From positions 1-36,288 of the forward strand of contig NZ_JABURJ010000084.1 in assembly GCF_014762745.1 (NCBI RefSeq): a stretch of DNA of 36,288 bases. Direction: 5' to 3'. This document shows positions 15,844 through 25,872 of this stretch, one piece after another. Both the position numbers and the translations under genes were made by a program. This DNA comes from Kangiella sp. Its GTDB lineage: Bacteria; Pseudomonadota; Gammaproteobacteria; Enterobacterales; Kangiellaceae. Each line of letters starts with the position of its first letter. Position 1 is the stretch's first letter. The notes under the pieces are model-generated. The model was not told the DNA's origin. It worked only from the letters and a program-made list of their open reading frames with translations, and ran no database searches.

Positions 15844-17885
15844 CTAACCCTTTATTAAACCTAACTGGTTTGCCCCCATTTTCTAAAATTCAGCCTTCGC
15901 ACATGCAGGAGGCTATCAAAACCATTATTGACGATAGTCGTAAGCAGATTAATGAACTGATTGATTCGCTGGATAAAGAGTCAGTGACCTGGGAAAACTT
16001 TGTGCTTCCTATGGAAGAAATTGGTGATCGTCTTGACCGTGCCTGGTCGCCAATCAGCCATATGCAGGCAACCGTTAATTCACCTGAAATACGTGATGCC
16101 TATAACAGCTGTTTGCCGTTACTATCCGAGTATGGTACTGAAATGGGCCAACATCAGGGGCTTTATCAAACAATTGAAAATCTAAATGAAAAAGCTGATG
16201 AACTAAAGCTCGATAAAGTTCAACGCAAAATTCTCAAAGATGATTTGCGTGACTTTAAATTGTCCGGTGTTGCGTTGCCTAAAGATAAACAAAAACGGTA
16301 CGGTGAAATTCAGTTACGCCTGTCAGAACTGACGTCCAAGTTCGAACAAAATCTGCTGGATGCCACCATGGCCTGGCACAAGGATTTCAAAGATGCCTCT
16401 GCTTTGGAAGGGCTCCCAGAATCTGCCATAGAAGCCGCTCAACAAACAGCCAAGATGGCTGAAGTGGATGGCTATCGTATTACACTCGACTTCCCTTCCT
16501 ATTTGCCTGTCATGATGCACGCCAATGATCGTGAGCTACGCAAGGAAGTCTATACTGCATTTTCTACTCGTGCCTCCGATCAGGGTCCTAACGCTGGAGA
16601 ATTCGATAACTCGCCATTGATGCCGGAAATTCTCGCCTTGCGTCAGGAACTGGCAGAGCTTTTAGATTTTAAGAACTATGCCGAGTTATCGCTGGCCACC
16701 AAAATGGCAAAGGATCCTCAGCAAGTCATCGACTTCTTAAAAGACCTGGCCGATAAATCCCATCCACAAGCAAAGGCTGAACTTGCAGAGCTTGAAGCCT
16801 ATGCCAAAGATCAACATGGGCTTGATCATCTTGAAGCTTGGGATATTTCTTATTACAGCGAAAAACTGCGTATGGAAAAATACGCCATTTCACAAGAAGA
16901 GCTTCGTCCCTGGTTCCCTGAGCCGCAAGTGATAAAAGGTTTATTCGATATCACAGGTCAGTTATTTAATATCCGTTTTGAACAGCGTGATGATGTTGAT
17001 ATCTGGCATCCTGATGTCCGCTTCTATGATATCTATAATGCCGATAATGAACATATCGCCAGTTTCTACTTCGATCTTTACGCCCGTAAGAACAAACGAG
17101 GTGGTGCCTGGATGGCGGATTGCATTGGTCGTCGTCGCACTGCGAACGGCATTCAAAAACCGGTGGCTTTCCTGACCTGTAATTTCAATAGTCCAATTGG
17201 CGGTAAACCTGCACTATTCACTCATGATGAAGTGACGACTCTATTCCACGAATTTGGTCATGGTCTGCATCATATGCTGACTCAGATTGAATATGCTTCT
17301 GTGTCAGGAATCAACGGTGTGCCATGGGATGCGGTTGAACTTCCCAGCCAGTTTTTGGAGAACTTCTGCTGGGTTAAGGAAGGAATCGACAAAATCGCCA
17401 AGCATTATGAAACCGGTGAAGGCCTACCTGTGGACAAACTCGAAAAATTACTTGCAGCCAAGAACTTTCAATCTGCCATGCAAATGGTGCGCCAGCTAGA
17501 ATTCTCACTGTTTGATTTTGAAATTCATACTGAACTGGATTTGTCGCAAGACAACCCGATTCAACATGCATTGGATGAAGTACGTAAAAGAGTGTCTGTC
17601 ATTAAGCCACCGGCATTTAACCGCTTCCAGCACAGCTTCAGTCATATCTTTGCAGGCGGCTATGCGGCAGGCTACTATAGTTATAAATGGGCAGAAGTGC
17701 TGTCAGCCGACGCATTTTCACGCTTTGAGGAGGAAGGTATTTTCAATCCTCAGGTCGGCCAGGATTTTCTTCACCACATTTTGGAAAAAGGCGGCTCTGA
17801 AGAACCCGCGGATTTATTCAAAGCCTTCCGCGGTCGTGAACCTTCGGTTGAACCCTTACTAAAACACTCTGGAATAGGCCATTAA
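15840..17885 (+). CDS. prlC: Oligopeptidase A
   Basis: A cytoplasmic M3-family zinc metallopeptidase that degrades oligopeptides, including cleaved signal peptides. The 681-residue product equals E. coli PrlC (680) in length. The zinc motif HEFGH is at 470-474 (TLFHEFGHGLHHML), with the third ligand probably E500 in WDAVELPSQF. The N-terminal helical half and the C-terminal HIFAGGYAAGYYSYKWAEVLSAD are typical. It is translationally coupled at both ends: ATGA with the glycosyltransferase and TAATG with the sugar kinase downstream. Confidence 0.97.
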   Translation: MTNPLLNLTGLPPFSKIQPSHMQEAIKTIIDDSRKQINELIDSLDKESVTWENFVLPMEEIGDRLDRAWSPISHMQATVNSPEIRDAYNSCLPLLSEYGTEMGQHQGLYQTIENLNEKADELKLDKVQRKILKDDLRDFKLSGVALPKDKQKRYGEIQLRLSELTSKFEQNLLDATMAWHKDFKDASALEGLPESAIEAAQQTAKMAEVDGYRITLDFPSYLPVMMHANDRELRKEVYTAFSTRASDQGPNAGEFDNSPLMPEILALRQELAELLDFKNYAELSLATKMAKDPQQVIDFLKDLADKSHPQAKAELAELEAYAKDQHGLDHLEAWDISYYSEKLRMEKYAISQEELRPWFPEPQVIKGLFDITGQLFNIRFEQRDDVDIWHPDVRFYDIYNADNEHIASFYFDLYARKNKRGGAWMADCIGRRRTANGIQKPVAFLTCNFNSPIGGKPALFTHDEVTTLFHEFGHGLHHMLTQIEYASVSGINGVPWDAVELPSQFLENFCWVKEGIDKIAKHYETGEGLPVDKLEKLLAAKNFQSAMQMVRQLEFSLFDFEIHTELDLSQDNPIQHALDEVRKRVSVIKPPAFNRFQHSFSHIFAGGYAAGYYSYKWAEVLSADAFSRFEEEGIFNPQVGQDFLHHILEKGGSEEPADLFKAFRGREPSVEPLLKHSGIGH

Positions 17886-19426
17886 TGACTGACAAGACCC
17901 TGCTCGCTATCGACAATGGAACGCAAAGTCTGCGCGCCATCTTGTTTGATATGCAGGGTCAGATTGTTGCCAAAGTTCAAATCCCACTGAATTATTACAG
18001 CGACCAGCCAGGTTGGTCAGAACAGGATCCGCAAGTCTTCTGGAATACCTTGTGCCGTGCTTGCCGCAAACTTGGCCAACAACCCAACGTCGAATTGTCC
18101 AGCATTCAGGCAGTTTCCGTCACCACACTACGCAATACCGTAGTCAATCTCGATCAGAACGGTGAGCCATTACGCCCCGCCATTATCTGGACCGATCAAC
18201 GTGAACTGGAAACTATAAAGCCGTTAAAGGGCACCTGGCCCTATCTGTTCAAACTGGTCGGCGTTAGTGACACCATTAAAAACTTCCAGACTCGTTGCCA
18301 GGCGGCCTGGATTGCCCATCATCAGCCCGATATCTGGCGCAAAACCGATAAGTACCTGATGATGTCCGGTTATCTAAACTATAAGCTCACAGGTGAGTTC
18401 AAAGACTCAACCGCTTCGCAGGTTGGTTATATTCCCTTTGATTACAAACACCACCGCTGGGAAAAACACAATAACTGGAAATGGCAGCTAGCTCCAATCG
18501 AACTCAAGATGTTGCCAGAACTGGTTAAGCCTGGTGAGCTGATTGGCCGCATCAGCCAAAGCGCCAGTGAATCTACCGGTCTGCCGCAAGGATTACCGGT
18601 GATTGCGTCCGGTGCCGATAAAGCCTCTGAAGTGTTAGGCAGCGGCTGCATTAAGGATCATCAGGCTTGTCTTAGTTACGGCACCACCGCCACCATTAAT
18701 GTTACTAGTCAGCGTTACATTGAACCGCTGCGCTTTATTCCACCCTATCCTTCTACCGTGACCGATGCCTACACCATTGAGTATCAAATTTATCGCGGCT
18801 ACTGGATGGTCAGCTGGTTCAAAGAACAATTTGGCCACCGTGAACAGGATCTATCGGTGGAGATGGGTATTTCAGCCGAACAGCTGCTTGATGAAGCGAT
18901 AGCGCAAATACCACCCGGCTCCGATGGCCTGATGCTGCAACCTTACTGGTCACCCGGTGTCAAAGTCCCAGGCCCAGAAGCCCGCGGCGCCATTATCGGT
19001 TTTCATGATGGTCATACTCGCGCTCATGTCTATCGTGCGATCCTGGAAGGGATTGCTTACGGATTAAAAGACGGCAAAGAATCGATTCAACTCAGAACGA
19101 AACATCCGATTGATCAACTAATGGTCTCCGGTGGCGGCTCACAAAGCGACGTCGCTATGCAGCTGACTGCCGATATCTTTAATCTGCCAGCCACACGCCC
19201 ACACACCTACGAAACCTCAGCACTCGGCGCAGCCATCAACGCCGCCGTTGGCATTGGTCTTTTTGACAATTATCAGGATGCAGTCAAAGCTATGTGCCAC
19301 AAAGGTGAAACTTTCCAACCAATCCCACTAAACGTCGAACGCTATCAGGAACTTTACGAAAAGGTTTATAAGAAAATGTATCAACGACTGAAACCGATTT
19401 ATCAGTCGTTGAGGAAGATGGACTAA
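17885..19426 (+). CDS. FGGY-family carbohydrate kinase
   Basis: A 513-residue two-domain sugar kinase of the FGGY (ASKHA) superfamily, which phosphorylates a sugar or polyol with ATP. The N-terminal phosphate-binding loop is LAIDNGTQSLRAILFD (D10, G12, T13). The FGGY_N region includes AIIWTDQRE. The catalytic aspartate is expected in VIASGADKASEVLGSG, and the C-terminal adenosine motif is VSGGGSQSDVAMQLTADIF. The substrate cannot be assigned: it resembles xylulokinase/glycerol-kinase relatives but lacks a diagnostic match I recognise. It overlaps the prlC stop by one base (TAATG). An 11-bp perfect hairpin lies in its last codons. Confidence 0.9.
   Translation: MTDKTLLAIDNGTQSLRAILFDMQGQIVAKVQIPLNYYSDQPGWSEQDPQVFWNTLCRACRKLGQQPNVELSSIQAVSVTTLRNTVVNLDQNGEPLRPAIIWTDQRELETIKPLKGTWPYLFKLVGVSDTIKNFQTRCQAAWIAHHQPDIWRKTDKYLMMSGYLNYKLTGEFKDSTASQVGYIPFDYKHHRWEKHNNWKWQLAPIELKMLPELVKPGELIGRISQSASESTGLPQGLPVIASGADKASEVLGSGCIKDHQACLSYGTTATINVTSQRYIEPLRFIPPYPSTVTDAYTIEYQIYRGYWMVSWFKEQFGHREQDLSVEMGISAEQLLDEAIAQIPPGSDGLMLQPYWSPGVKVPGPEARGAIIGFHDGHTRAHVYRAILEGIAYGLKDGKESIQLRTKHPIDQLMVSGGGSQSDVAMQLTADIFNLPATRPHTYETSALGAAINAAVGIGLFDNYQDAVKAMCHKGETFQPIPLNVERYQELYEKVYKKMYQRLKPIYQSLRKMD
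19381..19412 (+). repeat. 11-bp perfect hairpin in the last codons of the FGGY kinase
   Basis: TCAACGACTGA (19381-19391) pairs with TCAGTCGTTGA (19402-19412) around a 10-base loop. No T-run follows. Confidence 0.55.
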
Positions 19427-19450
19427 TTTGTCTGTGTTGATTCAGTTGAA

Positions 19451-19491
19451 CTTCCAGTCATAGCAACGCTAATAAAATTTATGACTGGAAG
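19451..19491. terminator. 11-bp perfect hairpin after the FGGY kinase, possible terminator
   Basis: CTTCCAGTCAT (19451-19461) pairs with ATGACTGGAAG (19481-19491) across a 19-base loop containing a small AGC-AAC-GCT pairing. It lies 25 bases after the kinase stop, between the convergent kinase and island genes. No clear T-run follows on either strand, so a terminator role is uncertain. Confidence 0.45.
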
Positions 19492-19536
19492 GTAAAAAGA
19501 TCATGTTACAATGGTTTATACGTACTGAACGTTAAG

Positions 19537-19824
19537 CTAACTATTCTTACGGAACAGTTCCCTTAATCTTTCTGTGTAATTAGGGCATTGAAAATTATCA
19601 TAAATATTTTCCGCATAACTTATAACTCTATTTTCTTGCTCTTTAGTTACAATCGGCTTTATTTTGTTTAAAAGCGCTAAATTGCATTTTGATACAGCCA
19701 TTTGTAATAAAGATATATCATTGTATGGCTTATAGTCTAGATCAACATTTCTAAAGACAAGATACTCAATTTGCCACTCATTATGAATAGATTGTTTATC
19801 TGACTTCATAATCAGCTCATACAT
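19537..19824 (-). pseudogene. Small AT-rich ORF, probably a 5'-truncated immunity-like gene cut by the IS element
   Basis: I do not recognise this 95-residue product. It looks like one ankyrin-type helix pair (DISLLQMAVSKCNLALLNKI) followed by a charged helix ending YTERLRELFRKNS. Reading upstream from the ATG at 19824, the frame stays open (CTG AAA) into the IS end at 19832 and stops only inside the IS. The original 5' end may therefore have been removed. It shows weak pattern similarity to residues 47-116 of the gene at 21076: a short helix, an LVFRNVDLD/LLWNGADP turn, an MAVSKCNLALL/MAFHIKNEELL helix, then a charged tail. That gene has a membrane anchor in front which is missing here. The call of a truncated paralogue is inference. 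Confidence 0.5.
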
Positions 19825-19839
19825 TTTCAGCTGTAGTGG

Positions 19840-21005
<1,166 letters not shown>

Positions 21006-21075
21006 TGAACACCTCTTTGTTAGGGGTAATACTACCACTTAAAATGGTGTTCGGGTTTAGTGTGCCACTACAACT

Positions 21076-21456
21076 TTACTTTTTTACGCTTTCTTGTATT
21101 ACTAAAATTTCCCTTAAGTTTATATCTTCTCCTTCATATAAGTGTTTGAATCTTTGGTAATATCTTTCTTTATCGTCAGGGTTAACTTTCATTGATAAAA
21201 GTCCGAGTAACTCTTCATTCTTAATGTGGAAGGCCATTGCGTACACTGTTGTATCAGTTCCTTTAAGTTCAAACAACGGATCCGCCCCATTCCAAAGTAA
21301 AAACTTTACTTTTATGCTATCAAAATCTTCTTTACTGGCTTCTGCTACTTCTAACCATAGCTCTTGGTTTGATTTAAAAATTGCGGGAATAGCCCTCTCA
21401 TAGGTTAACCATGCAATAATTATTAAAATTAAAACCGCTATAATTTTATTTCGCAT
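21076..21456 (-). CDS. Small membrane-anchored protein, candidate RHS immunity
   Basis: A 126-residue protein with one N-terminal membrane segment (about residues 4-18, KIIAVLILIIIAWLTY) and a soluble part that resembles a single ankyrin-type unit (LLWNGADPLF, VYAMAFHIKNEELLGLLS) plus a charged C-terminal helix. I do not recognise the family. The ATG at 21456 lies one base after the RHS stop. GGGGGA, encoded by the last RHS codons, is its ribosome site, so the two genes are tightly coupled; a GTG at 21471 inside the RHS gene is an alternative start. The position directly behind an RHS protein with a variable tip is where cognate immunity genes sit. The function is inferred from that context only. 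Its stop is 3 bases from the IS. Confidence 0.6.
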   Translation of the reverse strand: MRNKIIAVLILIIIAWLTYERAIPAIFKSNQELWLEVAEASKEDFDSIKVKFLLWNGADPLFELKGTDTTVYAMAFHIKNEELLGLLSMKVNPDDKERYYQRFKHLYEGEDINLREILVIQESVKK

Positions 21457-21457
21457 T

Positions 21458-24400
21458 TTAGTATCCCCCACAATTATTTTTCCTTATTTCATTTATAAGG
21501 TTGCCATCTTTATCTGTAAGTTGTGTAACTGTGGCTTTATGGTGCCCATGACTTAACTCATATGTAATTGAACTCATCCCTGGCGCATAATAATCTCCCT
21601 CTACAAAGTAATTCCCCGCTGCACCAATCACTCCTACAGTTATAGCCACAGGTGTTGAAAAAGCAACTAAACTAGTAGCAACTACCAATTCTGCTGCAGT
21701 ATACTCCATTGAAGCCTTTGTCCAACTTTGACTTGTTAGTTGTCTAGCCTGATCCATAGTTAAATTCTCAAAGTTGATATTAACGTTGGTAACTCTTGAT
21801 ATATTTGGTGAATCACCGGGCATTTGAGAACTGTGACAAGTACAGTTAGTATTTAGTTCAGCTAATCCTAATGGATCTATCAAGTTAACCGGATTCCCTC
21901 CCACATACGCATAAGTATTAATACCCCCTGCTAACCCAATCGGGTCGCTTTGGATATAGCGGCCGATTTTTGGATCGTAATCACGGAAGTAGTTGTAGTA
22001 AGAGCCCTTTTCACTGTCATAATATTGGCCTGGGAACCCTAGGTTATACCAGTCAGTCGAGCCATAAGCCACTACGCGGTCAAAGTCATGGTTATTCGCA
22101 CGCCAAACCGTTGACTTACTGGCATTAGTAATGCGCTCTGCGCGACCTAGATGATCGTTATGCACATAATACAAAGCACCATTGACGGCAAAACCAACTA
22201 CCTGCCCATGCAGATAAATATACTCTTTCCATTTATTCTCGGCTACTAAGTATTCTGCGATTAGACGACCTGACTCATCGTAAAAGAAGCGAGTTGTTGA
22301 GTTTGAATTCGATTTCTTAACTCTTTGGCCAAGAGCGTTGTAGCTATAGGTCGTACTTTGACCACTTTTAGTATGCTGCGACAAACGATTCTCATCGTTG
22401 TAGCTAAAGCTGCTGCCCAGTTTCGATTGTGTCTGACCATTAGAGTTATAGCTTATTGAACTACCGCCCACCGATACCAGTTGGTTACTACTTGCACTAT
22501 AGTTATAAGTCTCGGTCGAGCCATTTTTAATCTGACTTTTGCGGTTACCCACTGCATCGTAGGTGTATGTATTGGCTTTATAACCTGTTACTGAAGTAAG
22601 ACGATCCATCGCATCATAAGCATAGTTTTGGGTCGCTCCTGACACCACACCATTAGTAATTTTGGTTATATTATTCTTTTTATCGTATGTGTAGCTTAGA
22701 CTTTGAATTCCGCTGGTTGAAATTCCTGTTAATCTGTAGTCCTGGTCATGATACATTCGTCTTAATGCACCGTTACCAAAGGTTAACTCACTGACAGGTC
22801 CAAACGGGCGATAGTTTATTCCAGAAGCTACATTTTTTACTGTTGAGCCTAAGGAGTATCTGACTTGAGATACCTGACCTAAAGCATCGTAAGTATAAAG
22901 CGTCTTTCTTCCAGATGGGTAGGTCATTGAAGTGAGTCGATTCATACCATCGTAGGTGTAATAAGTATTGTAGTAAATGCCATCTACTTTTGAGCGCTTT
23001 CGTGTGATGTTACCTACCGAATCGTACCAATAGACGGTTTGTCCGGATGGATCATTTACATAGTATAGACGACCAATTCTATTGGCATATTGATCATAAC
23101 CATATGTTTTAGTCAGCGAGCCATGGGTTTCTGACTTAATACGCCCCAAAGAGTCATAGGTAAAGGTTGATACATCGCCATTGTTTCGAATTATCTTGGT
23201 AACTAATCCCGCCTTGTTATACTCGTATCGTGTAGAGCCAGTGTCTGGACTCACCTGCTCCACAAGCTCACCGAAACCTGAGTAATAATAATATGTGGTT
23301 AACCCTCTTGCGTCTGACACAGAAGCAATACGTCCAGCATTATCATAGGTATAGTTCGTTTCATTTCTTAATTTATCGTTAACTGCAGTTACTCGATTAA
23401 ATGAATCGTACTCGTAAATAGTCCAGTTTCCATAAGCATCCTTGATTCTGAAAACATTACTATTGTTATCATAGGTATATTCTGATTTTTGACCGTTAGC
23501 TCCATTAGCAACTTTTAATCGACCCATAGCATCATATTCATATGAACTTGTCTTATGCGTTGTATAGGTCGTTACTGGCGTAGGAAGGCATTCACTATAC
23601 AAGAATGTTCTGAGTAGTTTCAGCTCTTCTATCTTAGAAGCTATAGGACCGCTACAGCCTGGCGGCATGACATAGGTAGTAGAGGTGGTATATATCGACG
23701 TATGGGTTAAATTCCCGTTAGCATTGTAATTAAATACTTTATAAGCACCATTCTTATCGGTCGTTTTTGTAAGTCTATAAGCCTGATCATATTGGTTGGT
23801 ATAGTAGTTACCATCTGGATAAGTAACCTTTAATAGCTGCCCCATTGGATTATAGGTATAGCTGGTTTGCATATTCCCACTAGGGTGTTGAACTGTTTTG
23901 GTTAATATTCGTCCTTGTGCATCATATGTTAGGTTTGTGACTAATCCATTTGGGCTAGTTATTGTTTTTGGATTACCTAACAAATCATAGTTGCTAAATG
24001 AAGTGGTATGACCTAGCGCGTTTACCTGTGATGTTAAGTTACCCTTGCTGTCAAAGTTCATTGTCACTATGTCGTCAATACTTAAATCATCTCTGGGGCC
24101 ATTAACAGTTACAGTTTGTACCATGCCATTTGAATGATTTGTATAGCTGTATGTTACAGTTCTTTGCTCATTAGCAACACCATAAGAAGACAAGTTAGTT
24201 TGCTTGATGCTGCTTACTCTACCGGAAGTATTATAGGTATATTCTGTTTTTAGGTCTGCCAGCTCTACTTTGCTTACTTTGTTTTCGCCAGCTATCCAGG
24301 TGTAAGTTATTTGCTGAGCATCAGGTCGCCCTTTTGCAATTGTCTTAGACTCAAGCTGACCCTTATCGTTGTATACATACTCTGTTATCCGTCCTTTCCA

Positions 24401-25666
24401 GTCCGTTGTTGTTTCTACCATGCCTCTATCATCGTAGGTAATACTTCGTGAAGCATTTGGGCAACTTGCATCAAAATACTGCCGATTAACGTTAGTTAAT
24501 TTTTTTACCCCATTCATGGTAATAAATTGATAATCTCTTTTATGTCCCAGCGGGTTCATTACTGTGGTAGTTGAGCCACTATAGGTGAAGGTATGCCTAT
24601 CTACCTCACCACTACCTGATGCCCAGTGTGAACTTGACTTACCTCGACCATCACTATGGTAGCTAAAGGTAGCGTATTTTTTATTGTTAATATTGATTTG
24701 AGTAAGTGCGTCTGGATAGCTTGAATTTGTGTAATAGTAATCCTTTACGAGAGATGGCGTTCCGGGTATTGTAACCCCTGTTAAGCGACCACCGCTGTAA
24801 CGATATGTGTATTGATTACCTGCTGTATCCTTGATTGAAACCAGTTTACCACTCGACCAGGTTAGATCTAAGAACCTTCCGTTCGAGTGAGTAATCCTAT
24901 CTAGAAGACCTCCCGAATAGCTATACACATGCTTTATGCCAGATGGATTAATTACTCGGACAACTTTTCCGCCTGAATAATACTCTTCTGTGAAATTACC
25001 TTCCGTTTTAAAGATCCATCTTCCACTTTTTGCAGACTTATAAATCTTATTTATTGAGTCAGGCTTGTTATCAACCCAATGGCCTTTTGCAGAGTCATAA
25101 TGAAATTGAAGTTTTACACCGTCTGGTCTATAAGCATAAATCTCTGTTGGTTCATTAGAAGAAGTTCCGCCTGATTCGCAGTAAGATGGTTTTGAGTTAA
25201 ACTCTTCATACCCGCCACAACCCGACTCAGGATAAACAAAAGTTAGCTTCCTGCTTAAGTTAGTAACCCAGTTCTTGCCAAAGACACTTTCATTATTCCA
25301 ATAATGGTTATAGGTTCTTGAGATTCTTAATGGGAACTCTTCCTTACCAATAAAGTCGGTTTCATACTGCACTTTGTTGCCAGTTGCCATTATAATTGGA
25401 TTTGATTCTGTACACTGTTTTGGATCAGAGTCTGTATCAACGGTTTCTGCGGCTTGAAATAAATCACTAGAACCTCCACCACCAATAATAACTCCTAGAG
25501 CGAATCCCTTGCCCGCCATACCACCAAAGCCGCCAAACCAACCTGTAATTGACGAACCATGAACGATTTGAGTTTCAAAGTCTTCTTCCTCTTCTTCCCG
25601 TTGATCCCAAGAGTATGTAGGTGCACTTAAAAGTATTAGCAGGAGTACGATTAGTTTATTTTTCAC
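21458..25666 (-). CDS. RHS-repeat polymorphic toxin-like protein, Sec-exported
   Basis: A 1402-residue RHS/YD-repeat protein. In order: a Sec signal peptide (KNKLIVLLLILLSAPTYSW), an acidic stretch (REEEEEDFE), a glycine-rich segment (GWFGGFGGMAGKGFALGVII), and a DUF6531-like region (about 85-160, NPIIMATGNKVQYETDFIG). Dozens of YD repeats (YTYDALGQV, YEYDSFNRV) follow. The RHS-associated core ends near residue 1268 (DPKIGRYIQSDPIGLAGG, GNPVNLIDPLGL). The last ~134 residues are unlike any toxin I recognise and contain a long hydrophobic segment (AELVVATSLVAFSTPVAITV). No PAAR domain, VgrG or other T6SS gene is nearby, so export is probably via Sec. AGGA lies before the ATG. Base use is more AT-rich than in the neighbours, suggesting transfer. 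Confidence 0.9.
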   Translation of the reverse strand: MKNKLIVLLLILLSAPTYSWDQREEEEEDFETQIVHGSSITGWFGGFGGMAGKGFALGVIIGGGGSSDLFQAAETVDTDSDPKQCTESNPIIMATGNKVQYETDFIGKEEFPLRISRTYNHYWNNESVFGKNWVTNLSRKLTFVYPESGCGGYEEFNSKPSYCESGGTSSNEPTEIYAYRPDGVKLQFHYDSAKGHWVDNKPDSINKIYKSAKSGRWIFKTEGNFTEEYYSGGKVVRVINPSGIKHVYSYSGGLLDRITHSNGRFLDLTWSSGKLVSIKDTAGNQYTYRYSGGRLTGVTIPGTPSLVKDYYYTNSSYPDALTQININNKKYATFSYHSDGRGKSSSHWASGSGEVDRHTFTYSGSTTTVMNPLGHKRDYQFITMNGVKKLTNVNRQYFDASCPNASRSITYDDRGMVETTTDWKGRITEYVYNDKGQLESKTIAKGRPDAQQITYTWIAGENKVSKVELADLKTEYTYNTSGRVSSIKQTNLSSYGVANEQRTVTYSYTNHSNGMVQTVTVNGPRDDLSIDDIVTMNFDSKGNLTSQVNALGHTTSFSNYDLLGNPKTITSPNGLVTNLTYDAQGRILTKTVQHPSGNMQTSYTYNPMGQLLKVTYPDGNYYTNQYDQAYRLTKTTDKNGAYKVFNYNANGNLTHTSIYTTSTTYVMPPGCSGPIASKIEELKLLRTFLYSECLPTPVTTYTTHKTSSYEYDAMGRLKVANGANGQKSEYTYDNNSNVFRIKDAYGNWTIYEYDSFNRVTAVNDKLRNETNYTYDNAGRIASVSDARGLTTYYYYSGFGELVEQVSPDTGSTRYEYNKAGLVTKIIRNNGDVSTFTYDSLGRIKSETHGSLTKTYGYDQYANRIGRLYYVNDPSGQTVYWYDSVGNITRKRSKVDGIYYNTYYTYDGMNRLTSMTYPSGRKTLYTYDALGQVSQVRYSLGSTVKNVASGINYRPFGPVSELTFGNGALRRMYHDQDYRLTGISTSGIQSLSYTYDKKNNITKITNGVVSGATQNYAYDAMDRLTSVTGYKANTYTYDAVGNRKSQIKNGSTETYNYSASSNQLVSVGGSSISYNSNGQTQSKLGSSFSYNDENRLSQHTKSGQSTTYSYNALGQRVKKSNSNSTTRFFYDESGRLIAEYLVAENKWKEYIYLHGQVVGFAVNGALYYVHNDHLGRAERITNASKSTVWRANNHDFDRVVAYGSTDWYNLGFPGQYYDSEKGSYYNYFRDYDPKIGRYIQSDPIGLAGGINTYAYVGGNPVNLIDPLGLAELNTNCTCHSSQMPGDSPNISRVTNVNINFENLTMDQARQLTSQSWTKASMEYTAAELVVATSLVAFSTPVAITVGVIGAAGNYFVEGDYYAPGMSSITYELSHGHHKATVTQLTDKDGNLINEIRKNNCGGY

Positions 25667-25872
25667 TTTGTTTTCCTAACTATTATTAAATTTATAAAGC
25701 TAGGGAATTTATTACATGATTTGAACAGGAACAAGAAATTATTGCTCTTTGGCTAGTCTTTTCAGATATCACCCATTTTACTTGTGAGATATATCCTAAA
25801 AATATATGCATATACGCATTAATTCATGAAATTTAAATCAAATTTGCATCAATAAGTTTGTGTGTCTAATTA
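25667..25872. other. AT-rich gap upstream of the RHS gene
   Basis: 206 bases of AT-rich sequence between the tetR stop and the RHS start. It must hold the RHS promoter, but I see no convincing -35/-10 pair; TAATAA at about 25710 on the minus strand is the nearest candidate. No gene is seen. Confidence 0.4.

Noticed and set aside
19528..19545. GTTAAGCTAAC-like sequence resembling an integron attC core
   Set aside because: No paired core sites, no cassette structure and no integrase are present; it is just a short palindrome at the end of a gene.
21458..25666. Short periodic similarities that might suggest a CRISPR or tandem DNA repeat
   Set aside because: They are codon-level echoes of YD repeats in the RHS protein, with variable spacing and no conserved DNA unit.
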